DNA of 19,367 nt, from positions 1-19,367 of the forward strand of contig CAYLJO010000117.1 in NCBI GenBank assembly GCA_964383905.1, written 5' to 3'. A model generated the notes under the pieces. The model made no database searches, had not been told where the DNA came from, and was given only the letters and a program-made list of their open reading frames with translations. Position 1 is the first letter of the stretch. Each line of letters starts with the position of its first letter. The position numbers and the translations under genes were made by a program. The stretch comes from CAYLJO01 sp964383905. Its GTDB lineage: Bacteria > Acidobacteriota > Blastocatellia > Pyrinomonadales > Pyrinomonadaceae. Positions 13,655-19,367 of the stretch are shown here, piece by piece.

Positions 13655-14593
13655 TTATGTCAGCACGGGGGCGACGATCTCGTCGCCGTCAACAGGTGGA
13701 TGATCATGCCCCTCGTGGTCTTCATGCGGGGCGTGCGACACTTCGCCGATGTAGATCATCGAAAGCAGCACAAAGATAAAAGTCTGCATCACCGCGGCGA
13801 ATACGCTGAGAACCATCAAAACTGCCGGGATAATCCAGTAAGTGTAGGGGGCACCGACCCCGGCGATATTGGCCCCCACCTGCTCGTCACCGAAGATGTT
13901 ACCGAAAAGGCGTAGGCCGAGCGATAACGGGCGCACGGCATTGCTGATCAGCTCGATGACGAACATCGCGGGCCCCATCACGAATAAGATAAGTCCACTG
14001 AAATAATGCACCCCGGCGAAATGCCCGAGGTGGCCCAACAGCCCGTTCTCCTTAAGACCGATGTAGTTGTAGTAAACGAAGGATGAGATACCCAGGGCGA
14101 ACGTGACGGACGTGGAGGCTGTCGGCGACATCAAGCCGGGGATGAGGCCCATTAGATTCGAGACGAGGATCAGGACGGCAAAGGTCCCGACCACGGGGAA
14201 ATATTTAAGTCCGTGCGGCCCGACGACGTCCTGTAGAAGACTGCGTATGGCGAGCACCGCCACCTCAAGAGTTTGCTGCCCGTGCTCGGGCTCATCGCCA
14301 GACAACCTGCCCTTTAGGATCCATATCACGACCAGGCTCAGGATGCACGCGATGACGAACATGACCGTGTACCAGGGGATGGCGTTTTCCGGCGTGTAGG
14401 GGCCAAAGACCGCTTCCGCATTCGTACCAAAGTAGGCGAAGAATTTATCCCAGAGCGGTTTCGTATATTTGATCTCGAACCCGTACGCCAGGTCGCCGAG
14501 GTAATGGTTCACGAACTCAACCACCGGCGGCGTATGTTCGGCGGCGCTCTCGCTTTGGGCCGGCGCTTCCCCGGTCTGAAAAAGCCAAAACAT
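13655..14593 (-). CDS. atpB: ATP synthase F0 subunit a
   Basis: A 312-residue polytopic inner-membrane stator subunit that forms the two ion half-channels against the c ring. A periplasmic N-terminal region (about 1-72) precedes five or so hydrophobic segments beginning at WYTVMFVIACILSLVVIW. The invariant Arg is R228 in LSLGLRLFGNIFGDE, preceded by the helix FVIELISNAVRP. The penultimate helix FAAVMQTFIFVLLSMIYIGE is also conserved. The C-terminal tail is unusual: SHAPHEDHEGHDHPPVDGDE carries five His among acidic residues. It lies 3 nt from atpI (stop codon at 14597 versus ATG at 14593), so the two are probably coupled. Confidence 0.96.
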   Translation of the reverse strand: MFWLFQTGEAPAQSESAAEHTPPVVEFVNHYLGDLAYGFEIKYTKPLWDKFFAYFGTNAEAVFGPYTPENAIPWYTVMFVIACILSLVVIWILKGRLSGDEPEHGQQTLEVAVLAIRSLLQDVVGPHGLKYFPVVGTFAVLILVSNLMGLIPGLMSPTASTSVTFALGISSFVYYNYIGLKENGLLGHLGHFAGVHYFSGLILFVMGPAMFVIELISNAVRPLSLGLRLFGNIFGDEQVGANIAGVGAPYTYWIIPAVLMVLSVFAAVMQTFIFVLLSMIYIGEVSHAPHEDHEGHDHPPVDGDEIVAPVLT

Positions 14594-14596
14594 TGA

Positions 14597-15019
14597 TCAA
14601 TTTTCCTCCCGATGCACGATAGCGAAATATGTCTGCATGAAACCTTCTACCAGCGCGGCGACGGCAAAAGAACAGAGGCCGGCAAGTGCAGCCGTCAGAG
14701 ACGCGACGCCTAACAGGTGAGCGGCGGCGACTAAAGCTGCCGCAACAAAGTAACGCAGCAAAAACCGCGCGACCATGATCCGCGGCCTTCCGGGGGTGTT
14801 GCCGAAGGCTGCCGCAATCGAAGTCCGCAGCCAGCGGTGATTGACCAGCGACAAGATGCCCCCGAGCAGAAGCCCTGTCGTGACGCGCCATGGCGCCAGC
14901 GGGGCACTCGCCGCTACGGCAATTACGACGACCACACACATGCCGCGAAAGAGACGGCGTTCCATTGTCGCCCCGTCTTCATACGGTCCATGCGTCGCAC
15001 TGTCGGCCATCTCGCTCAT
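14597..15019 (-). CDS. atpI: ATP synthase subunit I-like membrane protein (AtpI)
   Basis: A roughly 140-residue membrane protein with about four hydrophobic segments (VVVVIAVAASAPLAP, TGLLLGGILSLVNHRWL, FVAAALVAAAHLLG, LCSFAVAALVEGFMQTYF). The segment LLLGGILSLVNHRWL resembles the GxxLgxxNf pattern of subunit I, which helps assemble the c ring or deliver Mg2+. Its place directly before atpB supports the call more than the weak sequence conservation. The ATG at 15019 is chosen. A TTG at 15031 and ATGs at 15010 and 14965 are alternatives, none with a strong ribosome site. Confidence 0.75.
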   Translation of the reverse strand: MSEMADSATHGPYEDGATMERRLFRGMCVVVVIAVAASAPLAPWRVTTGLLLGGILSLVNHRWLRTSIAAAFGNTPGRPRIMVARFLLRYFVAAALVAAAHLLGVASLTAALAGLCSFAVAALVEGFMQTYFAIVHREEN

Positions 15020-15080
15020 CGCTAAAGCCAATGATTTTACATTTTAACGCACAAAGTGTCGAGTCATGGAAGGACGACAC

Positions 15081-15299
15081 TCATTCCGAGGCCCGCGAGA
15101 TCAGGCGGATGAATTCGAAGAAACCGACGGCGGAACCGAGCACAATACTGGTAACAATCAGCCAGGGGCCTGTGCCAAGCCAGCGATCCAATAGCCATCC
15201 GACGACCAGAAAGCTGAGGATCGAAACAATGATGGAGAAGACCGCGGCATAAACGATGGCGCTCTTGCGCGTCACACCTTCTTTATCGTGTTGGGCCAT
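15081..15299 (-). CDS. atpZ: AtpZ/AtpI-type small F0F1-ATPase accessory protein
   Basis: A 72-residue membrane protein with two transmembrane helices: AIVYAAVFSIIVSILSFLVVG and WLIVTSIVLGSAVGFFEFIRL, joined by a short loop LLDRWLGTGP. The second helix with GSAVGFFEFIR is typical of the putative F0F1-ATPase subunit family AtpZ (PF09527-like), found at the head of atp operons and thought to act with AtpI in assembly or cation transport. The ATG at 15299 has GGA 9 nt upstream; a TTG four codons earlier is the alternative. It lies between the radical SAM gene (59-nt gap) and atpI (61-nt gap). Confidence 0.75.
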   Translation of the reverse strand: MAQHDKEGVTRKSAIVYAAVFSIIVSILSFLVVGWLLDRWLGTGPWLIVTSIVLGSAVGFFEFIRLISRASE

Positions 15300-15358
15300 A
15301 ACAAAGTCCAATGCCTGAAGTTTAAGCTATGAATCAACTTTTAACTTTGGATATTGAA

Positions 15359-16480
15359 CTACCATTTATTGCGGGTCGCATAATTCCTTGGCAGCTCGTA
15401 GAGGAGTGCGCGGCGCGAGTGGCGCATCGAGTCATGGATGAAGCAAACATGCGTGCACCAGCAGGCACGGCCCCCGTCGATGGCGGCGAGTTCCGCCCGG
15501 CGCTCCTGCGCCGACCAGAGCGCACTGAAGTCATAATCGTAGTCCGCGAGCGTCGCAAACTTCCCGCGCAGTTCGCAAGCCCGCACGTCGCCGTTGTAAT
15601 CGATCACGGCCGTGGTCTCGCCGGCCGTGCAGGGGAACGGCCACGGGGTCGAATGCTCAGAGTTGGCATGCTGCGTGCGGTAGTGCGTCGTGATCGCGCC
15701 GACGTAGGCGACGTTTTTAACAAAGCGCTTGGTCGCGTCGTCGTCGGCGAACATCCGGTCGCCGTAGCGCTTTGTGAGCGCGGCGGCGCGCGCGTACATC
15801 CCCGGCAAGATTTCCGGCGGGATGTGTTTGATCCCGTCACCGGCTTTGGTACGCCCGCGAACGATGTTGAAATAATGCCCGTCGAGCCGGAACTCATTCC
15901 ATAAGAACTCCGACAGTTTTTCCACCTCCGTGTAGTTTTCTGCGCAGACGACTGTGTTGACGTTCAAGCGAAAGCGGTCTGTATATTTCGCTTTCAGCGG
16001 ATAGAGCGAGCGTATGCAATCGAGCGTTTTCCCCCAGTTGCCGGGGACGCCTCTGATGCGGTCGTGCGTCTCACCGTACCCGTCGAGCGCGATGTTGAGG
16101 TAGAGATCGATCGCGGGGTGCGCGCCGAGCGCCCGGTCGACGATCTCATAAATGCGAGATTTGATGAGGCCGTTCGTCGGAATAATGATGCGGCGGACGC
16201 CGTTGTATCTGACAAACGTCGCGATGATTTCCGATACGTCGCGGCGCAACGAAGGCTCACCGCCTGAAAGCCAGAGGTCTGTGACCGGCGGCATCGTCCG
16301 CGACACTTTTTCGATCTGCCCAAGAGTCAGATCGCCGGGTTGATTCAACTCCTCGTGGTAAAAACAGGTCTTGCAGAACGCGTTGCAGCGCGAGGTGACG
16401 AACAGTATCACCGTGCCGAGACGCTTTTCGCGCTTCGTCGAGCGCACCAATTGAAAAAGCTGAACAGCCTTATTAGACAC
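15359..16480 (-). CDS. Radical SAM protein with SPASM/twitch-like C-terminus
   Basis: A 373-residue cytoplasmic radical S-adenosylmethionine enzyme. The [4Fe-4S]-SAM motif CNAFCKTC is at C32, C36 and C39, followed by the SAM-contact motif LSGGEPSLR and by PTNGL and LDGYGETHDRIRG. Five more cysteines near the C-terminus (C284, C302, C340, C342, C346; CELR and CWCTHVC) suggest an auxiliary Fe-S cluster of SPASM or twitch type. Enzymes of this layout modify peptides or proteins, or act in cofactor pathways; no precursor peptide gene is visible here, so the substrate is unknown. The start is a GTG with no obvious ribosome site; no ATG is available before the upstream in-frame stop. A good TTGACA promoter precedes it, and the F0 genes follow 59 nt later on the same strand. 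Confidence 0.88.
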   Translation of the reverse strand: MSNKAVQLFQLVRSTKREKRLGTVILFVTSRCNAFCKTCFYHEELNQPGDLTLGQIEKVSRTMPPVTDLWLSGGEPSLRRDVSEIIATFVRYNGVRRIIIPTNGLIKSRIYEIVDRALGAHPAIDLYLNIALDGYGETHDRIRGVPGNWGKTLDCIRSLYPLKAKYTDRFRLNVNTVVCAENYTEVEKLSEFLWNEFRLDGHYFNIVRGRTKAGDGIKHIPPEILPGMYARAAALTKRYGDRMFADDDATKRFVKNVAYVGAITTHYRTQHANSEHSTPWPFPCTAGETTAVIDYNGDVRACELRGKFATLADYDYDFSALWSAQERRAELAAIDGGRACWCTHVCFIHDSMRHSRRALLYELPRNYATRNKW

Positions 16481-16538
16481 GGTGGGCGTTGCTTTCGGTA
16501 TTAACAGTTACTACGCGCTGAATGTCGAAAACATGACA

Positions 16539-16566
16539 GTATTAAAGAACCAGTGATCGCTGTCAA
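16539..16566 (-). promoter_or_regulatory. Promoter candidate for the radical SAM gene and possibly the F0 genes
   Basis: On the minus strand a perfect TTGACA (16566-16561), a 16-nt spacer and TAATAC (16544-16539) predict transcription from about 16532, giving a leader of about 50 nt. It starts 24 nt past the stop codon of the DUF481 gene. No terminator is visible between the radical SAM gene and atpZ, so one transcript could run to the hairpin after atpE. Confidence 0.55.
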
Positions 16567-16589
16567 CCCGAGCCTCAGAGTCGTAACCT

Positions 16590-17666
16590 CTATTTGGTCT
16601 TGTTACCTCCGAAGGTTAAGCGAATGCCGGTTGTCAGTAGCAGGTCATTCTTTTTTATCCCCGGCAGCGGATTGCTCTGGAAGCGATCGCTCAAGGTGAT
16701 CTGGTAGCCGAGCAGCTTGCTCAGCCTCGTGACGACGGATGAGTCAAACGTCAGGCGATACTCTCCCAGGTCACTCAGATTAGGATAGAACGCCGCCCTC
16801 TCCGTCAAGGCAATTGTCTTCGAGAGCTTGTGAGAGAGCTCTTCGCCCACTAAGCCTTCGGCCGATCTTCGCGTCAGCCCGGTCGAGAAAAACTCCTGGT
16901 TGAATGTGCCGCCGCCGAATATATCGAGAGTGGTCCTCTCTGTCTTTTTAGCGTGAAAGCCGAGCCCCCCGCCCAAAACAAGACGAAGGTCAAGGTTCTG
17001 AAACTTGTCGTGATCGAGGTCGGCCAGGGCGAAGGCGAAGAGGCGCTTACTCAGGTTGAAATCGTAACGGACTCCCCCCCGAATCGCGCTCGCGGTCGTC
17101 AGCGAGATGCCGTTCGTGCGGTTCTTAGCCAAAAGCGCCGCGGCATACACACTCCATTTGTCCCTCGGAGTGGTCCGGGCCGCCTGTGTCCCCAGGCTGA
17201 TCGTCAGCGTATCGGCGTTGCCGCGTGTCAGGCTGAGCCCGGCGTCCGCCGTGCCGCTCCAAAGATCACCAAGCTTCGGGTTCAGCTTCCGGTCAATCTC
17301 GGCTTGATACGCCGCCTGTTCTTCCCTCGAGCGGATCAACTGGATGGCAGCTTTCGAGGTCGTAACTTTTCCCGCATCCTGGGTTTGAATCTCGATTTTT
17401 CCGCCGGAGGTGGTGACCGTGCCGACAATCACCTGCCCGTCTTTCAAAGTAACGTAGAGAGGCTGGTTCGATGAGATCTCTTCAACAGCGGCCCATTGAA
17501 TCTTCACTTCCCCGGCAAACTCGGATTTCATGCTCAGGCTTTCACCATCCGACTTTGTAATCGTCCCCGTCAACCGGTCGCCGTTTTTCAGAGTGACTTG
17601 GTCGGCCAACGCGTCGGCGCAGAGCAGGCCGCTAATCACCACAACAAAAACCACTATTTTACGCAT
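16590..17666 (-). CDS. DUF481-type outer-membrane beta-barrel protein
   Basis: A 358-residue secreted protein with a signal peptide (MRKIVVFVVVISGLLCADALA, cleavage before DQ). The mature N-terminus (about 22-115) has two related ~45-residue beta units opening VTLKNGDRLTGTIT and VTLKDGQVIVGTVT. From about residue 135 the sequence is a run of amphipathic strands (GTADAGLSLTRGNADTLTIS and following) ending in an aromatic-poor strand LLTTGIRLTFGGNKTK. This matches the DUF481/YdiY-like family of outer-membrane barrels, one of which is called salt-induced; the function is not settled. The start has GGAGGG 3 nt upstream. It has its own gene boundaries: 109 nt before the radical SAM gene and a 482-bp gap to padR. 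A small palindrome TTGGT/ACCAA (17681-17694) lies in its leader. Confidence 0.85.
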   Translation of the reverse strand: MRKIVVFVVVISGLLCADALADQVTLKNGDRLTGTITKSDGESLSMKSEFAGEVKIQWAAVEEISSNQPLYVTLKDGQVIVGTVTTSGGKIEIQTQDAGKVTTSKAAIQLIRSREEQAAYQAEIDRKLNPKLGDLWSGTADAGLSLTRGNADTLTISLGTQAARTTPRDKWSVYAAALLAKNRTNGISLTTASAIRGGVRYDFNLSKRLFAFALADLDHDKFQNLDLRLVLGGGLGFHAKKTERTTLDIFGGGTFNQEFFSTGLTRRSAEGLVGEELSHKLSKTIALTERAAFYPNLSDLGEYRLTFDSSVVTRLSKLLGYQITLSDRFQSNPLPGIKKNDLLLTTGIRLTFGGNKTK

Positions 17667-17959
17667 AGTCCCTCCATTAATTGGTATTCACCAAAAACCC
17701 TTAGATTTCAGATAGGCACTGTGATCCCTACTTCCATTCGCAGGCTCCCTATCAGGAGCCTCCGTGGGCCGGAGATCAGCGTGACTTATTACTAGCCGCG
17801 CCTCCCCAGCCAAAATATGGAGTGAATTTCGCCTCCGTCATAAACTAGCGTCACGGCTAGACAGACACTGTTCGTAAAAACTTGTTTCCCCTTTCTGAGG
17901 GGTCTGGTAAAGCAAAATGCGGGAAGGGGGTGGGGGTTGATAAGGTGCTTCTACGCCAA

Positions 17960-17992
17960 CTCCAACAATGAGTCAAGTAAATTTTGTTGGAG
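17960..17992. repeat. Perfect 9-bp inverted repeat upstream of padR
   Basis: CTCCAACAA (17960-17968) and TTGTTGGAG (17984-17992) are exact reverse complements 15 nt apart. It lies about 100 nt before the padR -35 box. It could be a hairpin at the end of a lost transcript or a protein site; nothing distinguishes these. Confidence 0.5.
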
Positions 17993-18089
17993 AGGGTCAG
18001 AGGTGCGCCCGTGTAGGCGCCTGGCAGGTTCGGCATGCTCAACCAGGTATGGGGAACTTCCATATCAGACCGAACCGTTCGCGCTCCTA

Positions 18090-18118
18090 TTGACAGCCGA
18101 TAGGATTGGCCGTACACT
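18090..18118 (+). promoter_or_regulatory. padR promoter
   Basis: A perfect -35 TTGACA (18090-18095), exactly 17 nt, then TACACT (18113-18118), a 4/6 -10 match. Transcription would begin about 25 nt before the padR ATG, over the ribosome site. PadR regulators often repress their own promoter; no clear dyad overlaps the boxes. Confidence 0.65.
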
Positions 18119-18148
18119 CATCTCCTATTGCCTAACGAGAGGAGAGGC

Positions 18149-18484
18149 ATGAGAAGTCAAAAGAAGGCGGATCTTTTGCAAGGCACGCTTGAGCTGCTGG
18201 CCTTGCGCTTGCTCCGGTCGGGTCAATTAAACGGCTGGGACATCATGCAGCGCATCCGGCTCGTCTCCGGCGAGGTCCTCTCTGTCACGCCGGGGGCGCT
18301 CTACCCGGCGCTCCACCGGCTGGAGGAGCGCGGGCTGGTCACCGCGGAGTGGGGGGCGTCCGAGAATAATCGGCAGGCCAAGTTCTACAAGTTGACTCCT
18401 GCCGGTCGGAAGCAATTGGAGGCGGAGCGCGAGACGTGGGAGCGCTTCTCCGGGGCGATCAACGCGATTCTCAAGGATGCGTGA
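18149..18484 (+). CDS. PadR family transcriptional regulator
   Basis: A 111-residue winged-helix regulator. The domain spans almost all of the protein: DLLQGTLELLALRLL, the GWDIMQRI helix, VTPGALYPALHRLEERGLV (recognition helix and wing), then ENNRQAKFYKLTPAGRKQLEAE and a C-terminal dimer helix with WERFSGAINAIL. This is the short PadR-s1 type often placed directly before macrolide-exporter-like (ADOP/MacB) permeases in acidobacteria. The ATG at 18149 has GAGGAG close upstream; the earlier TTG at 18128 lies before this site and is rejected. A strong promoter lies 31 nt upstream. The permease that should follow is a broken remnant, so this regulator may have lost its local target. Confidence 0.92.
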   Translation: MRSQKKADLLQGTLELLALRLLRSGQLNGWDIMQRIRLVSGEVLSVTPGALYPALHRLEERGLVTAEWGASENNRQAKFYKLTPAGRKQLEAERETWERFSGAINAILKDA

Positions 18485-18497
18485 GCGAGGTGACGTG

Positions 18498-19003
18498 ATG
18501 CTGGGCAGGTTGCAGAGGCGGCTGCGTGCGACGCGGTCCGCTCGCTCGACAAGAATGTGGTGGTCTCCGTCAAAGGGATGGAGGAAAGCCTCGCATGTAT
18601 TCTTCGACCCGTACGCTTCGGCGCGCTGTTTTCGAGTCTGCTGAGTCTTTTGGCGTTGACGCTGGCCGCTGTCGGGATCTACGGTGTCGTAGCTTACTCG
18701 GTGAGCCAACGGACACACGAAATCGGCATCCGCCTCGCCCTAGGTGCACTGCCAAATAGTGTGTTGTGGCTGGTAATCCGGCAAGGATTACGACTGATTG
18801 CGATGGGAATTGGAATCGGACTGTTACTTTCCTAGGCCGCAAGCCGCGTTCTCCCCCATGCGCTCTTTGGTTTAAGCACGCTTGATCCGGTGACATTTAT
18901 GGGCGTCACCCTCTTCGTGGCGGCGGTGGCACTCGTCGCTTGTTACATTCCTGCACGGCGTGCGATGAAAGTTGATCCGGTCGTTTCTTTGCGGTACGAG
19001 TGA
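18498..19003 (+). pseudogene. Collapsed ADOP/MacB-type ABC permease remnant
   Basis: 14 nt after padR an ATG (18498) opens a frame beginning MLGRLQRRLRA, plausible as the N-terminus of an acidobacterial permease. The sequence then passes, in another frame, into the C-terminal end of such a permease: VRSLDKNVVVSVKGMEESL, the helix LLSLLALTLAAVGIYGVVAYS, VSQRTHEIGIRLALGA, and after a TAG at 18833-18835 in the same frame ALFGLSTLDPVTF, VALVACYIPARRA and VDPVVSLRYE, ending at TGA 19001-19003. A full protein of this family has roughly 800 residues; here only about 165 remain. So there is a large internal deletion with a frame change plus an in-frame stop. No function is expected. The family is inferred from the C-terminal signature and the PadR neighbour. 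Confidence 0.85.
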
Positions 19004-19204
19004 GTGGCGAGAATGGCCATCCGCCTCTCATACCTTTAGCAGGTGCGGCCTCTTCGTAGCTAATTTGGGCAATAATAAACTTGACTCGCCTGTTAGACCA
19101 CACATCAGAAATCATGTAAGAACAAGGCAAAGTGCGGGTGGGAGCCGCAAAGCCTTCATCATGTATGATGCTCTGACCCCGCGTAGCCAACAGGCGGTGA
19201 GAGT

Positions 19205-19357
19205 ATGCTGAAGATGAGCGCCTCTCTTATTTTAATTGCCCTTTTGCTATCTCTGACCTCTTCAGGGCAAACAACAACTACCGCGGATCACCTCGAAACA
19301 GCGCGACCCGCGCTTTATAGCGTCTTGCACTTGAATGAACACGGTTCGTTGAAGTAA
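19205..19357 (+). CDS. Small secreted peptide, possibly a truncated gene
   Basis: A 50-residue reading frame. Residues 1-21 form a signal peptide (MLKMSASLILIALLLSLTSS, then GQ), followed by TTTTADHLETARPALYSVLHLNEHGSLK and a TAA. Upstream GGTGAG is only a fair ribosome site. The signal peptide is convincing, the rest is not recognised. It could be a genuine small secreted protein, or the start of a longer exported protein cut short by a frameshift, as expected next to a decaying permease. The window ends 10 nt later, so downstream context is missing. Confidence 0.5.
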   Translation: MLKMSASLILIALLLSLTSSGQTTTTADHLETARPALYSVLHLNEHGSLK

Positions 19358-19367
19358 CGTGCCGCGC

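Larger units (their letters stand above)
17667..18148. other. Divergent intergenic region between the DUF481 gene and padR
   Basis: 482 bp with no supported gene. It holds several hairpins: AGGCTCC/GGAGCCT (17742-17748 and 17755-17761, 6-nt loop), CTCCAACAA/TTGTTGGAG (17960-17968 and 17984-17992, perfect, 15-nt loop), and the small leader palindrome at 17681-17694. The padR promoter is at 18090-18118. No clear promoter for the DUF481 gene is seen. A purine tract lies around 17910-17938. Confidence 0.6.

Noticed and set aside
15329..15904. 191-residue open frame opposite the radical SAM gene
   Set aside because: Overlaps the cysteine-rich end of the radical SAM protein, whose motifs are convincing; no support for the antisense frame.
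1..19367. CRISPR array, tRNA, rRNA, insertion sequence or phage genes
   Set aside because: No regularly spaced direct repeats, tRNA-like cloverleaf, transposase or phage motif could be recognised by reading both strands.

Overview
The window is about 19.4 kb of chromosomal, GC-rich, Gram-negative-type DNA. Lipid A/Kdo genes (waaA, lpxK), a secreted outer-membrane barrel protein and periplasmic proteins indicate two membranes. A PadR regulator next to the remains of a MacB/ADOP-type permease, a zinc-ribbon Ser/Thr kinase and an EF-P with a TPGN loop together suggest Acidobacteriota, perhaps Blastocatellia. That placement is an inference from gene content; no 16S or other marker is present. Nearly all genes are housekeeping genes. 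I see no CRISPR array, tRNA, rRNA, intact transposase, phage gene or obvious new defence system.

Layout from left to right. (1) 185-547, minus: a small secreted protein. (2) 865-6232, minus: a class I heat-shock cluster transcribed hrcA-grpE-dnaK-dnaJ, with a hairpin terminator after dnaJ, two promoter candidates before hrcA, and an imperfect inverted repeat between dnaK and dnaJ. (3) 6790-7521, plus: a SprT-like zinc metalloprotease. (4) 7863-10948, plus: efp, waaA and lpxK. waaA and lpxK overlap by 4 bp; the efp-waaA gap holds two crossing pairs of complementary segments beside the waaA start. (5) 11010-12731, minus: a membrane-anchored Ser/Thr kinase. (6) 12969-16480, minus: a radical SAM/SPASM-like protein followed by ATP synthase membrane-sector genes atpZ, atpI, atpB and atpE, closed by a strong bidirectional hairpin. 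The b, delta and F1 subunits are not here, so the ATP synthase genes are split. (7) 16590-17666, minus: a DUF481 outer-membrane barrel. (8) 18149-19357, plus: a PadR regulator with a good promoter, the decayed remnant of the permease it probably controlled, and a 50-residue secreted peptide.

The chaperone genes work together (HrcA represses; GrpE and DnaJ are DnaK cofactors). WaaA and LpxK act in successive steps around lipid IVA and Kdo addition. AtpB and AtpE form the ion path, while AtpI and AtpZ are assembly or accessory proteins. The observations most worth checking are the Asn-tipped EF-P loop, the crossing complementary segments before waaA, the inverted repeat at the distal hrcA promoter with no CIRCE element, the collapsed permease pseudogene, and the split F0 locus behind a radical SAM gene.
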